Assembly: GCF_024399315.1 (NCBI RefSeq)
Contig: NZ_CP075170.1
Coordinates: 186,001-250,000 of the forward strand
Direction: 5' to 3'
DNA: 64,000 nucleotides
Origin: Chryseobacterium sp. MA9
GTDB lineage: Bacteria > Bacteroidota > Bacteroidia > Flavobacteriales > Weeksellaceae
A program made the translations under genes and the position numbers. Under the pieces are notes generated by a model. That model was not told where the DNA came from, searched no databases, and saw nothing but the letters and a program-made list of their open reading frames with translations. This document shows, piece after piece, positions 1-10,279 of the stretch (position 1 is its first letter; each line of letters begins with the position of its first letter).

Positions 1-1032
1 ATGGCAGAAGAGTACATGAAGGAGATGGGCTATGGAGAGCAACCCTATATTATATTCAAGCATACCGATATTGACCGTACTCATTTGCATATTGTTTCCG
101 TATGCGTTGATGAAAACGGCCGGAAAATCTCAGATAAGTTTGAAAAAAGACGTTCAATGGAAATATGCAGGAAACTGGAAAAGACTTATAATTTACTGCC
201 CGCAGTAGAGCAGAAGAGTTCTGAAAATAGCCTGATTTTTAGTCCTGTTGATTATCATAAGGGAAATGTCAAACGCCAGATAGCTTCCGTGATCAGAAAT
301 ATACCTGGGGAGTATTCGTTTAAGACCCTTGGAGAGTATAATGCTCTGCTTTCACTTTTTAATATAGCGGTTGAAAAAATTGAAGGTGAGTTGCACGGTG
401 AACCTCAGCGTGGCCTGGTGTATTTTGCATTGGATAAAAATAAAAACAAGATAGGACATCCTTTCAAAGCTTCAAGGATAGGGAAGAATGCGGGACTGGC
501 TGCATTGGAGTTACACTTTTTAAAAAGCAAAGAATTAGTTTTAAACTCTTCCGGCAGGTCTGAGATAAAAACCGGAATTGATAATGTTCTCAAATATAGT
601 AAAGGGGAAAATGATTTTGTTAAAAGGCTAAATTCATGGGATATTAGTACCGTTGTCAGAAGAAATGAATCCGGACGTATTTATGGGATTACATTCATTG
701 ATCACCATTCAAAAACTGTATGGAATGGCTCAAATCTGGGAAAGCAGTATTCAGCCAATGCTTTTAATGATCTTTGGAAGGATCAGCAAAACATGGAAAA
801 AGCTTCTGAACTAAAATTTCCCCTGTCTAAATCTTCGCCGTCAGATCAATTACGGTCTGATCAGCTTCACCCTTTATTCGGATTTCTGAAGAATGAGAGT
901 AGTGATAATCCTTCAAATGATGAAACTTCAGTTCTGTTTCCCGGACTTTTACCTTTGGCAGAGGGAGAAGATCATGAAGAGGAAGTTTTTGCCCGGCAGA
1001 TAAGCAAGCGCAAAAGGAAAAGAAAATGGTAA
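1..1032 (+). CDS. Mobilisation relaxase (MobB-like), 5' end cut by window
   Basis: This is the C-terminal part of a Bacteroidetes relaxase, which nicks the transfer origin of a conjugative element and stays attached to the DNA strand. The visible start lies inside the family's usual sequence, so roughly the first 90-100 residues are probably outside the window. Residues 21-30 hold the HUH metal-binding triad (H21, H28, H30, in HTDIDRTHLH) followed by IVSV and the NGRKISDKF stretch typical of the family. The C-terminus is basic (KRKRKRKW). The coupling protein at 2223 belongs to the same mobilisation module. The family call is firm; the precise subgroup is inferred. Confidence 0.85.
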   Translation: MAEEYMKEMGYGEQPYIIFKHTDIDRTHLHIVSVCVDENGRKISDKFEKRRSMEICRKLEKTYNLLPAVEQKSSENSLIFSPVDYHKGNVKRQIASVIRNIPGEYSFKTLGEYNALLSLFNIAVEKIEGELHGEPQRGLVYFALDKNKNKIGHPFKASRIGKNAGLAALELHFLKSKELVLNSSGRSEIKTGIDNVLKYSKGENDFVKRLNSWDISTVVRRNESGRIYGITFIDHHSKTVWNGSNLGKQYSANAFNDLWKDQQNMEKASELKFPLSKSSPSDQLRSDQLHPLFGFLKNESSDNPSNDETSVLFPGLLPLAEGEDHEEEVFARQISKRKRKRKW

Positions 1033-1038
1033 TGGATG

Positions 1039-2088
1039 CTATCCTTCTTTCTCCAGAATAGCCTGAACTTTGCGCTGTAATTCTTTTTTGTCCGGTAAGT
1101 ACAGCTGGTATTTGGAAACAAATATTTTATTGGAAATTCCGCCTGTTGCATATTCTACCAGAACCTCATCTTTTTCTGCCGAAAGGATGATCCCTATAGG
1201 TTCGTTGTCGTCTGCAACATTTTCTTCGGATTTAAAGTAATTAAGATACAAATTCATTTGTCCGATATCATTATGTTCAACCTGCTTTATTTTTAAATCA
1301 ATCAGGACAAAACATTTTAAGATACGGTGGTAGAATACAAGATCAATATAAAAATGCCTGTTTCTAAGTGATATCTTATACTGTCTTCCTACAAATGCGA
1401 AACCTTTTCCGAGTTCCAGAAGGAACATCTGCAGATTATCAATAATCTTTTGTTCCAACGCTTTTTCCGTAACACGGTGGCTTTGCGGTAATTTGAGAAA
1501 ATCAAGAACATAAGGATCTTTTATGGCTTCTGTGGAATCCGTGATGATATGACCTTTTTCTGCCAGCTGCAATACGCCTTTTTTGTCCTTGCTCAGAGCC
1601 AGTCTTTCAAAAAGGGAAGAACCAATCTGTCTTTCCAGTTCACGATACCCCCAGTTTTCCAGTACGGCCTGTTTTTCATAGAATTTTCTTGCCGTATCAT
1701 CAGAAATTCCTAATAAAGTAACAAGATGGGTCCAGCTTAATTTGGCAGGCACTGCCTGCCATTTTTGATACGCCAGATAAAACCTGCGCATATCCAAAAT
1801 GTTACGCCTGCCAAAACCTTTGCCGTAACGCTGCCTCAGGTCCTTGGAAAGTGTGGCCAATAAGTTACTTCCGTATTCGGCCCGTTCTTCACCATGCTGC
1901 TCGTACTCCACAATGTGCCTGCCAATTTCCCAGTTTGCTTTCACCAGTTCAGTATTGACCGCTTTCACTGCATTTTGTCTTGCTATCTCAATAGCGGATC
2001 CTATGCTGTCGAGTAGATCTGTATATTTTGATGGGATAGGTTTCATAGGCATTTTGTTATAAGGCAAATTTAGAAATTCCTTTATCAA
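1039..2088 (-). CDS. YhcG-type PD-(D/E)XK nuclease, DUF1016 family
   Basis: This is a 349-aa protein of the YhcG/DUF1016 family. The N-terminal helical domain (about 25-170, with ANWEIGRHIVEYEQ) is followed by a PD-(D/E)XK nuclease domain. D249 (FYIDLVFYH) and the IDLK motif (D264, K266) look like the active site, with D in place of the more usual E. The family is widespread in accessory DNA and linked to defence or DNA repair; the biochemical role here is not known. The gene is antisense and ends 6 bp from the relaxase stop, splitting relaxase from coupling protein, so it looks like an inserted cargo gene. Starts at M13 or M15 are also possible. Confidence 0.8.
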   Translation of the reverse strand: MIKEFLNLPYNKMPMKPIPSKYTDLLDSIGSAIEIARQNAVKAVNTELVKANWEIGRHIVEYEQHGEERAEYGSNLLATLSKDLRQRYGKGFGRRNILDMRRFYLAYQKWQAVPAKLSWTHLVTLLGISDDTARKFYEKQAVLENWGYRELERQIGSSLFERLALSKDKKGVLQLAEKGHIITDSTEAIKDPYVLDFLKLPQSHRVTEKALEQKIIDNLQMFLLELGKGFAFVGRQYKISLRNRHFYIDLVFYHRILKCFVLIDLKIKQVEHNDIGQMNLYLNYFKSEENVADDNEPIGIILSAEKDEVLVEYATGGISNKIFVSKYQLYLPDKKELQRKVQAILEKEG

Positions 2089-2222
2089 TAGCTTAAATGA
2101 TTCAGCAGAAAATCAGTTTTTTTATGGTGCCAAATACTTCCTTATAACGACAGGAACTGCCAGCATAAAAATTGGCTTTCCATCAACAGCTAAATTCATC
2201 ATCCTAACTTAAAAAAATTGAT

Positions 2223-4223
2223 ATGCAGGGTGAAGATGATCTCAGAGGGTTAGCCAAAATTATGGCATTCATGCGAGCGGTCAGCATTGTAATACTGCTG
2301 ATGCATTATTACTGGTACTGTTACTCTTTTTTTCTTGAAAAAGGATGGACATTGGAAGTCATCAATACAATACTGTACAATTTCCAGAGAACGGCAGGAC
2401 TGTTTTCTCACCCTCTGTATACGAAAGTTTTTATCCTTCTCTTACTCTCTTTAAGCTGCCTGGGAACAAAAGGGGTAAAAAATGAAAAACTCACATGGAC
2501 TCAGATTATTGGGGTTCTGGGAATTGGGTGTATATTGTTTTTCTCTAATACTTTTCTGTTAAGACGGTCTGGAAATATCGGAAACATGCTCTATATGTTT
2601 TCAATGTCAGCAGGGTATATCTCTTTGATGATGGCAGGCGTATGGATGAGCCGTTTATTGAAGAATAATCTTATGAATGATGTTTTTAACAATGAGAATG
2701 AAAGCTTTATGCAGGAAACCCGGCTGATGGAAAATGAATATTCTGTCAACCTTCCGACTAAATTCTACTATAAAGGAAAATGGAATCAGGGCTGGATTAA
2801 TATTGTCAATCCCTTTCGGGCAACTATTGTCCTGGGAACGCCAGGATCGGGGAAGTCCTATGCTATTGTCAACAACTATATCAAACAGCAGATAGAAAAG
2901 GGTTTTTCTATGTATATCTATGATTTTAAGTTTGATGATCTCTCGACTATTGCCTATAACCATGTACTGAAATATCATGATCGGTATACAGTAAAACCGA
3001 AGTTTTATGTGATTAATTTTGATGATCCGAGAAGAAGCCACCGATGTAATCCTTTGAATCCTGATTTTATGACTGATATATCAGATGCCTATGAGGCGGC
3101 ATACACCATCATGTTAAATCTGAACCGGAGCTGGATCCAAAAGCAGGGAGATTTCTTTGTCGAATCTCCTATTATATTACTAGCAGCTATTATCTGGTTC
3201 CTGAAGATCTATGAAAAGGGTAAATACTGTACTTTTCCTCATGCCATTGAATTGCTGAATAAAAAGTATTCCGATGTTTTTACCATTTTGACTTCCTATG
3301 CTGATCTGGAAAATTATCTTTCTCCTTTTATGGATGCATGGCAGGGCGGGGCGCAGGATCAACTTCAGGGACAGATTGCCTCTGCAAAGATTCCTTTATC
3401 ACGGATGATATCTCCCCAGTTATACTGGGTCATGACCGGAGATGACTTTTCTCTGGATATCAACAATCCTAAAGAACCTAAGATTTTATGTGTCGGAAAT
3501 AACCCTGACCGACAGAATATTTATTCGGCGGCGCTGGGTTTGTATAATTCCAGAATTGTAAAGTTTATCAATAAAAAAGGACAGTTAAAAAGTTCAGTCA
3601 TAATTGATGAGCTTCCCACCATTTATTTCCGGGGACTTGATAATTTGATTGCAACAGCAAGAAGCAATAAGGTAGCGGTATGCCTGGGGTTTCAGGATTT
3701 TTCTCAGCTGACAAGAGATTACGGAGACAAAGAAAGTAAAGTGATTCAGAATACCGTTGGTAATATATTCAGCGGACAGGTGGTAGGAGATACCGCTAAA
3801 AGTCTCTCGGAGCGTTTTGGAAAGGTTTTGCAGAAAAGACAGAGCCTGACCATCAACCGAAATGATACATCGAGCTCTATATCTACTCAATTGGACAGTT
3901 TAATACCGGCCTCTAAAATTTCAACATTAAGCCAGGGAATGTTTGTGGGAGCTGTATCTGATAATTTTGATGAACGTATCGAGCAGAAAATGTTCCATGC
4001 TGAGATCGTCGTTGATCATGAAAAGGTAGCGGCCGAAACTAAATCCTATCAGCCCATCCCTGAGATTTTATCGTTTGTTAATGAGAATGGAGAAGATAGG
4101 ATGACACCGCTTATTGAAGAAAATTATAAAAAAGTGAAGCTTGATATTGTAACGATTATTGAAAATGAAATGGAGCGCATTAAAGCTGACCCTGAGTTGC
4201 AGCATTTAATACCAAAGGAATAA
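2223..4223 (+). CDS. Type IV coupling protein (TraG/VirD4-like, YWFCY-type)
   Basis: This protein couples the relaxase-DNA complex to the conjugation channel at the inner membrane. The N-terminal region (about 15-150) has several hydrophobic segments and a YYWYCY stretch like the YWFCY motif of Bacteroidetes coupling proteins. Walker A is GTPGSGKS at about 205-212 and Walker B is VIIDE at about 458-462. The total of 666 aa is full length for the group. It is the expected partner of the relaxase, separated from it by the antisense YhcG gene. An inverted repeat follows the stop. The call is firm. Confidence 0.9.
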   Translation: MQGEDDLRGLAKIMAFMRAVSIVILLMHYYWYCYSFFLEKGWTLEVINTILYNFQRTAGLFSHPLYTKVFILLLLSLSCLGTKGVKNEKLTWTQIIGVLGIGCILFFSNTFLLRRSGNIGNMLYMFSMSAGYISLMMAGVWMSRLLKNNLMNDVFNNENESFMQETRLMENEYSVNLPTKFYYKGKWNQGWINIVNPFRATIVLGTPGSGKSYAIVNNYIKQQIEKGFSMYIYDFKFDDLSTIAYNHVLKYHDRYTVKPKFYVINFDDPRRSHRCNPLNPDFMTDISDAYEAAYTIMLNLNRSWIQKQGDFFVESPIILLAAIIWFLKIYEKGKYCTFPHAIELLNKKYSDVFTILTSYADLENYLSPFMDAWQGGAQDQLQGQIASAKIPLSRMISPQLYWVMTGDDFSLDINNPKEPKILCVGNNPDRQNIYSAALGLYNSRIVKFINKKGQLKSSVIIDELPTIYFRGLDNLIATARSNKVAVCLGFQDFSQLTRDYGDKESKVIQNTVGNIFSGQVVGDTAKSLSERFGKVLQKRQSLTINRNDTSSSISTQLDSLIPASKISTLSQGMFVGAVSDNFDERIEQKMFHAEIVVDHEKVAAETKSYQPIPEILSFVNENGEDRMTPLIEENYKKVKLDIVTIIENEMERIKADPELQHLIPKE

Positions 4224-4225
4224 AG

Positions 4226-4251
4226 TAAAAAAATCCCCGTAAGCCGGGGAT
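4226..4251. terminator. Hairpin terminator between convergent genes
   Basis: A perfect 7-bp stem ATCCCCG / CGGGGAT with loop TAAGC (4233-4251) has a run of A on its left side. Read on the minus strand the stem is therefore followed by a T run, as needed to end the topoisomerase transcript. It may also serve the plus-strand coupling protein gene, which ends just upstream. Confidence 0.6.
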
Positions 4252-4385
4252 AAAACTAATTACCATGAAAACTCAAATTAACATGAGAAATCGGGTGCAA
4301 ATTTAAAATAAAGAGAGAAGTTTCAGTCTATGTGTGGTATTATAATTAAATGATTTTTATGAGAGTTGTTTTCAGAGGCTAAAAA

Positions 4386-6479
4386 CTAGACGGGTTTCGC
4401 TGTTTTTCCTTGCTTGCTTTCAAACTCAAAAGAACTTTCAGCATTGTCCTTTAGGATAATAAAGGCGTTAAAACTTTTTCCTGATCTGCTTTTCATGCCT
4501 TTAATCAATGAAGTCCTTCCATTTTTGATAAGTCTTTCAAGGTCGGCAGGTTCGATCCGGACTCCGCAGACATTTCTAAATTGATGCCAGCTGCAATGTA
4601 TATCGGGACATTGTACAATGCTATCATTAATAATCAATTGCTGAGTTCTGCATTTAGGACACAGAAGGACAGGAAGATAAGGTTTTTCAAGGTGAATCTG
4701 CAGCAATTCTTCCGTAACAGACTTTGTATAGCTCTCAATGTTCTTTTGGAATTCAGCTGGACTCAACTCATTATTCTCAATATTCTGTATGGACTGCTCC
4801 CATTCTGCAGTCTTAGAAATGTCTGCGATTTTTTTGTCCTTAACTAAATCATAAACCTGTAAGCCTTTATCAGTAGGAATAAGTAATTTTTTTTCTCTTC
4901 TGATATAATCTCTATCAATCAAGGTTTCAATAATGGATGCACGTGTTGCAGGAGTGCCGATGCTAATCTTCCTTAAGGCTTTTCGCTGTTCTGTTTCTTC
5001 AATGCTTTTGCCTGCAGTTTCCATTGCAGACAGCAGAGTCCCTTCAGTAAAAAGATTTGGAGCCTGGGTTTTCTTTTCCAGAACAGCAACCGTTTTAATC
5101 TTTAGCTCCATTCCTTCTTTTACTTCAGGAAATTCATAAATCATCTCATTGTCGGTTGAAATAATACCGTTGATATTGCGCCAGCCTGTTTGCAATATCT
5201 TGTCTCCTTTAGCTGTGAAATCATAGTGAAGCACCTGTAAACTGATCTCTGTGATTTCTTTGACACAGGGTTGTGAAACAGCTTCAAATAATCGAAAAGC
5301 AATCAGGTTGTATATTGCTTTTTCTTCTGCTGTAAGTGCCGAAGGAATTTTTTCTGTAGTGAGCAGTCCGTGGTGATCGGTAACTTTAGCATCATTCACA
5401 ATGCTTTTATTGAAGTTTCCCCATGGAATTGTGCCTGCTGTGCTATTATAGGGTTCTTGTTCCTGCAGAATTCTTATGAGATCGGGAATGCGCGGCCATA
5501 CATCTTGAGGAATGTATGGACTGCCGGTCCGTGGATAAGTAATGAACTTTCTTTCGTAGAGGCTTTGGGCAATATTCAGTGTTTTCTCAGCACTAAAGCT
5601 GAATCTTTTGTTGGCTTCCTTTTGAAGGCCGCTCAAATCAAACAGAAGGGGAACCTGTTCTGTTATTATTTTTGTATTAATAGAGGAGACTGTTGCTGTT
5701 GCCCGGGTTCTTTCTAGTGATTTGATAAGGTCTTCAGCTTGTTTTCTTTCGCTGAACTTGAACTCACCAAGACTTTTGAACTCAGTAAAATCTTTTTGAT
5801 GTATCAGCTCAATCTGCCAGTAGTTTTGACTCTTAAAATTTGTATGCTCATGATAACGTTTACAGAGTAAAGCCAATGTCGGAGTCTGAACCCTGCCTAG
5901 TGAATATAAGCCGTCACCTGTTGCTATACCCAATGCCTGAGTCGTATTGATGCTTAATAACCAATCGGCTCTGCTTTTGCATTGAGCAGACTGAAACAAC
6001 CCGTCATATAGATGACCCGGCTTCAGGTTTTGAAAACCTTGCTTTATAGCTTTTTCAGTGAGAAAACTGATCCATAATCTTTCAAATGGCTGGGTACAGT
6101 TTAGATATTCATAAATATACCGGAAGATCAGTTCGCCTTCTCTTCCTGGCTCCGTAGCAACGATTATACTGCTGCATGCACTAAACAGTTTTTCTATTAT
6201 TTTTAATTGTTTGGATGCGAACGGATCAGTGATCAGCTGGCTGCCTTTTTTTACTTTTCTGATGACCAGCTTAAAAGTGCTTGGCAAAACGGGCAGCTGC
6301 TGCTTGCTAAAAGCTGAAATTCCATAATCTTCCGGCATACCCAATGTTATTAAATGGGCAAAAGCCCAGGTAACAGCATAGCCATTACCTGTCAGATATC
6401 CCTCTTTTTTTTCTGTTGCTCCTAAGGCTATGGCTATTTCTCTGGCAATACTTGGCTTCTCTGCTAATACTACTTTCAT
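4386..6479 (-). CDS. topB: DNA topoisomerase III (TopB type, element-borne)
   Basis: A type IA topoisomerase of 697 aa. The Toprim domain begins at residue 1 (VLAEKPSIAREIA) and contains ATEPGREGELIFR at about 108-120, a variant of the common ATDAGREGE. The catalytic tyrosine is probably Y315 in FITYPRTGS. A C4 zinc-ribbon-like segment (CPKC ... CPDIHC) lies near residue 610-635. Such genes are a standard part of Bacteroidetes conjugative elements, beside a DUF4099/DUF3945 gene as here. It is probably in one transcript with that upstream gene (24 bp gap). Confidence 0.9.
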   Translation of the reverse strand: MKVVLAEKPSIAREIAIALGATEKKEGYLTGNGYAVTWAFAHLITLGMPEDYGISAFSKQQLPVLPSTFKLVIRKVKKGSQLITDPFASKQLKIIEKLFSACSSIIVATEPGREGELIFRYIYEYLNCTQPFERLWISFLTEKAIKQGFQNLKPGHLYDGLFQSAQCKSRADWLLSINTTQALGIATGDGLYSLGRVQTPTLALLCKRYHEHTNFKSQNYWQIELIHQKDFTEFKSLGEFKFSERKQAEDLIKSLERTRATATVSSINTKIITEQVPLLFDLSGLQKEANKRFSFSAEKTLNIAQSLYERKFITYPRTGSPYIPQDVWPRIPDLIRILQEQEPYNSTAGTIPWGNFNKSIVNDAKVTDHHGLLTTEKIPSALTAEEKAIYNLIAFRLFEAVSQPCVKEITEISLQVLHYDFTAKGDKILQTGWRNINGIISTDNEMIYEFPEVKEGMELKIKTVAVLEKKTQAPNLFTEGTLLSAMETAGKSIEETEQRKALRKISIGTPATRASIIETLIDRDYIRREKKLLIPTDKGLQVYDLVKDKKIADISKTAEWEQSIQNIENNELSPAEFQKNIESYTKSVTEELLQIHLEKPYLPVLLCPKCRTQQLIINDSIVQCPDIHCSWHQFRNVCGVRIEPADLERLIKNGRTSLIKGMKSRSGKSFNAFIILKDNAESSFEFESKQGKTAKPV

Positions 6480-6503
6480 AATAATATGGATTGAAGTTGG
6501 TAT

Positions 6504-7904
6504 TTATATGCGTTTTCTAGCGCGGGGCTGAGGTTTGTCCTGCTTTACCTGCTGGCTTTTGTCTTTCGGGGATTGCTGGCCTTTCTGTAAAGGTTCCTTT
6601 AGATGTTTGGTGGCTTCGTTGGTCTTGCCTTCCGAATTCACCGCTGTCTGTGTTTTGTGCTCCTCCGTAGGTTTTGCCTGCTGCTGGATTTTATCAGGGT
6701 CCTTAAATGAAAAATCGATCTTTCCGTTCTCCTGATTAAGGGTGATATATCCCTGGTAAGGCTGATTCTTTTTATCCAGCAGTCCATCTAAATAAATCGT
6801 TTGGCCAGCTTTAAAACGGTCATACTGCTCATCATTTAATTCCTTGCCTCTGAATGTTCTTGGGACTTCGGTCTGTGAATGTGATTGAGATTGTTGCTGA
6901 CTCTGCTTGTGATCAAAAAGAAATTCAACATACTTTTTATCTGCATTAAACTGAACATGGGCATTGAAGGGTTCCCCTTTGGTAGAAATCATTCCTTCCA
7001 GATATAGGGCTTTGCCTTCTATCAACGTCTGTTTTTGGGATTCATCTAATCTGATACCCTTGATCTCATCAGGAATTTTAATATGCTCTACTTTATAAGC
7101 AACCAGTTCATTGGTCAGCCGGTCTCTGCTGATAAGGGAAGGAATGATTTCATCTGTCTTTGGGTTGATAAGATCCACCACACGTCCCATATTTCCGTTT
7201 TCGATTAAATTCTGTCTGTCTTCAGCGGTAAATTCATGGCCCAGAAACTTAAAATTGAAATTGGGTTCTTTTCTGATGCCATGGAGATTAATCCTTACAT
7301 CTCCTGCATCATTGGTGCTCAGTGAAAGACGGGCGTCTATTCGGATAAGCGCTGACCCGAGATTCAGACTAATGGGAACGAGGCCGTTTGTTTTAAATCC
7401 TCTTAACATAGGTTCCAAAGCATTTGCTTTTTCTAATTTTTCCTGGGTTAAGCCAAATTTTGACATCATTTCCCAGTCAATCTGGTCCGGGGAATATTGA
7501 TTCTCTTTTTCTGATAATGGGTTTGTACTCATACTATTGGTGTTTGGGGTTACTATTTTATAGGTGTTTAGAAATTCTTGGCCCTCCGTACTTGGATGCT
7601 CGAGGTGATTTTGAATCTGTTTTCCAATCTTTTCAGATTCTTTGAGTGGGCAGGTGAAGAAGTTGAATAAAGTCGGGTTTTTGAGCTGGCTCAGAAAATT
7701 GGAAAAAAAGTTGGAGAGTAAATCGCCATGTTTATCAATTTTTAAAAACTGATTTTGATTTTTTTGAGTATTGGGTACTGTCATAAGGTCTCCTTTTTCA
7801 TCAACAGTCTTTACCGCTTCAATCTTCTGGGTTTTGGGATTGAAAACCAATAGAGTATTGAGTGAAGAGGGATCAGGGTTTTGAGTGTTTGTGCTATCTT
7901 CCAT
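6504..7904 (-). CDS. DUF4099/DUF3945 protein of conjugative elements
   Basis: A 466-aa protein of unknown biochemical role found upstream of topB in Bacteroidetes conjugative elements. A DUF4099-like segment covers about 140-215 (FGLTQEKLEKANALEPML ... GIRKEPN). Two DUF3945-type repeats follow, each containing a G-x-x-L-Y/I-L-x-G signature (EGKALYLEGM near 295 and AGQTIYLDGL near 368). The tail from about 400 is rich in K, Q, P and E and probably disordered. No signal peptide is seen, so it is likely cytoplasmic. The family call rests on these motifs and on the position next to topB. Confidence 0.8.
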   Translation of the reverse strand: MEDSTNTQNPDPSSLNTLLVFNPKTQKIEAVKTVDEKGDLMTVPNTQKNQNQFLKIDKHGDLLSNFFSNFLSQLKNPTLFNFFTCPLKESEKIGKQIQNHLEHPSTEGQEFLNTYKIVTPNTNSMSTNPLSEKENQYSPDQIDWEMMSKFGLTQEKLEKANALEPMLRGFKTNGLVPISLNLGSALIRIDARLSLSTNDAGDVRINLHGIRKEPNFNFKFLGHEFTAEDRQNLIENGNMGRVVDLINPKTDEIIPSLISRDRLTNELVAYKVEHIKIPDEIKGIRLDESQKQTLIEGKALYLEGMISTKGEPFNAHVQFNADKKYVEFLFDHKQSQQQSQSHSQTEVPRTFRGKELNDEQYDRFKAGQTIYLDGLLDKKNQPYQGYITLNQENGKIDFSFKDPDKIQQQAKPTEEHKTQTAVNSEGKTNEATKHLKEPLQKGQQSPKDKSQQVKQDKPQPRARKRI

Positions 7905-8075
7905 GATATTAAATTTTGAATTACCATTGAAGTTATGGGTAATAGCATAAGATAAGATGAAGATGGCACTAAAGGTGAGTATTTGGCTTGGATTGTCTGG
8001 AATACAATCTTTTGTAACCGATTTTACTGTATTATCTAAAAAAAATAATTAATTTTAATATGTCTCAATCTTGAG

Positions 8076-8548
8076 ATGTATTTATTGAGTATTTCTTGTT
8101 TTTCACAAACGGATCCTGAAAAATATATTATTGATGATGGTATAACGGTTGAAAAACCTGACGGCATCAGAACATATAATGAAGTTTATAACAGCAATAA
8201 TATCATATACACAATTGGGAAAAAATTTACTTACTCCTATTTCTATCAGAATATAAAAGGAGAGAAATTTCTGATAAAAAAGGGAAGGAAATTGTACAGC
8301 CCGAAGGTTATACTATTGCTGATTGGGAATTTGTGGAGATCGATAAACAAGATATGGAAACCATAAATCATTTAATTCTAAGACCTCGGCCAGGAAACCC
8401 GTTTGAAAGAATTAATCCTAATTATAATCAAACAGCGATAGGGTACGAGTATGTGATGGCTAATAGCGAATTTCTGAGCACAGAAGAAACCGGTGCAATT
8501 GAAACTGAAATGAACGTCTGGATACACCCGCCAAGAAAATTTTTTTAA
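8076..8548 (+). pseudogene. Small secreted protein gene split by a frameshift
   Basis: Two overlapping reading frames join into one protein of about 155 aa if one base is gained or lost near the A6 run at 8276-8281. The first frame starts with a short signal-like stretch ending SCFSQ. After the A6 run the other frame continues with EIVQPEGYTIADWEFVEI and ends near IHPPRKFF. The continuity across the run is convincing. Function is not recognised. The signal peptide is unusually short, so the 5' end may be degraded too. A sequencing error in the homopolymer is an alternative. Confidence 0.55.
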
Positions 8549-9192
8549 AATTTTAGAAATTAATCCTTTTCCTTACATCAAAGCACTAATAGTTATCAAC
8601 AGGAAAATACAGATCATATGTTCAAAAAAAAAGAAGACTACCAAGATATGCTGTCACATCATAAAACTTATTTCCTGTAACCATTTCAACTCACAAAAGA
8701 AAATGAATCATCAAAGGCACAATCCATATATTTTTTTAACCATAAAAGCTAAAGTTTAAAATTTCCTTTAAAAAATTAACTTATATTAAATAATTTTTTA
8801 ATTTAGTAAGAGAAATTAATACCACAAAATGTTAACTACCAAATCATTAAATATGAAAAATATACTCCTTAATAAAATAGAAAATTGAAATCATCCACGT
8901 TTTTAATTTTCCAATAAATATTCATACAGATATTTAGCTCCCCTGAATCCGGTACCGTTATGTAATCATCAGTAGAGATTTACTACGCTTTGTGGTGATT
9001 GACTTGGGATAGAAATTGTTTTGCCTATCTCTGTTTTATATAATCGATCCCAATCTTAAAAAAACTAAAGTGATGGATTGCATTAGGTTTTTAGATATTA
9101 CTCTATTAATGAAACTTGATCATTCCATCAGCACTGATTTTTTGATCAATAAAATAAATACTCCCTATGAAAAATTAATAAATAATACCGCC
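8549..9192. other. AT-rich intergenic stretch before terpene synthases
   Basis: Several hundred bases of very AT-rich sequence without a convincing gene. The plus-strand frame of the next gene is open back to 9016, but that N-terminal extension does not resemble the family. No clear promoter box was identified. Confidence 0.4.
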
Positions 9193-10182
9193 ATGAACAC
9201 CCTATCCCTACTTAATAATCATTTTAAGTATCCATTCCCAACATTAAAAAATCCTAATGCAGATCTTTTGCAGGAGATTACCGAAAATGACTGGATTGAC
9301 GGAGAATACCTGTGGCTTTACGAGCAAAATCCAGACGTGCGAAAGAAGTACAAGAAAACCAAAACGGCTCATATCGCTGCTCAGTGGTTTCCAACTGCAC
9401 CCGTTGAACGTTTTAAGCCTATTTGCCGACTGATGCTTTGGACACTTTACAATGATGATATCTATGAAGAAAGTGAGCCAGAGAATATTGAGGCCGTTCG
9501 AAGCCAATCTATCGCTATTCTGAATGGTGAAATTAATACCGATGAATCAACCATTCCTTTGGGAGCCATGCTATTTTCACTGAGACAGGAGCTTCTGCAA
9601 TTTATCCCGGAGGAATCAATCTCAAGATTCGCTCAAATGATTAACAGATATTTCATCGGATTAGAAAAAGAAGTGCAGTATAAAAAAAATAAAAAATTCC
9701 CGACAATAACGGAATGTATCGCCCTGCGGGAAGATTCAATCTGCCTATATCCTTTTTTGCAGCTGACAGAAGTGGAAACCGGTGTTATCCTTCCTCAGGA
9801 AATTCATGAACATCCCGTGATACGTCGTTTACAGGCATTAGCCTGCCACTTGGTAACTTATTTTAATGAAGTGCAGTCTGTAGTGAAGGATGAAGCTACA
9901 GGAAGTATTTATTATAACATTGTAAAAGTCATCCAGAACGAACGGCAAATTTCCCTGGAAGAAGCCTGCCTGGAAGATCTGCGCCTTCACAATGAAGATC
10001 TTAGGGAGTTTGTGGAATTACAATCCTCTCTTCCCGATTTTGGCATTTGGCAGGATGCTGTTGTCAACTGGATCCATTATATGAGCATGGTTTTAAGTGG
10101 ATGGAAGAATATCTCTACAAAACTGGCCCGTTATAATGATATGGAGTTTCCAAATGCTAAGGAATTAAAAGAAAAAAGCTGA
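9193..10182 (+). CDS. Class I terpene synthase, first of tandem pair
   Basis: A microbial class I terpene cyclase, which ionises a prenyl diphosphate and cyclises it. The aspartate-rich motif is DDIYE (88-92, counted from the ATG at 9193). The second metal site is NEVQSVVKDE near 225-234, where the usual ND is NE and the last acidic position is D. The RY pair is R313-Y314. I chose the ATG at 9193 because it gives 329 aa and puts the DD motif at the same depth as in the neighbour (D85); the frame is open back to 9016. It resembles the downstream gene through the C-terminal half (ISLEEA, LPDFG, RYND). Product unknown; no prenyltransferase is adjacent. Confidence 0.8.
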   Translation: MNTLSLLNNHFKYPFPTLKNPNADLLQEITENDWIDGEYLWLYEQNPDVRKKYKKTKTAHIAAQWFPTAPVERFKPICRLMLWTLYNDDIYEESEPENIEAVRSQSIAILNGEINTDESTIPLGAMLFSLRQELLQFIPEESISRFAQMINRYFIGLEKEVQYKKNKKFPTITECIALREDSICLYPFLQLTEVETGVILPQEIHEHPVIRRLQALACHLVTYFNEVQSVVKDEATGSIYYNIVKVIQNERQISLEEACLEDLRLHNEDLREFVELQSSLPDFGIWQDAVVNWIHYMSMVLSGWKNISTKLARYNDMEFPNAKELKEKS

Positions 10183-10279
10183 ACCAAAAGCAACCGAAAT
10201 GAGAAAATAAAATTCGAGGTAATATTATAAAACTATTAAATTAAAAATACTTAATTATAAAACAAAATACTAATTATTT

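Noticed and set aside
9016..9192. N-terminal extension of the first terpene synthase
   Set aside because: The extra 59 codons do not resemble the family, and the start at 9193 aligns with the neighbouring synthase.
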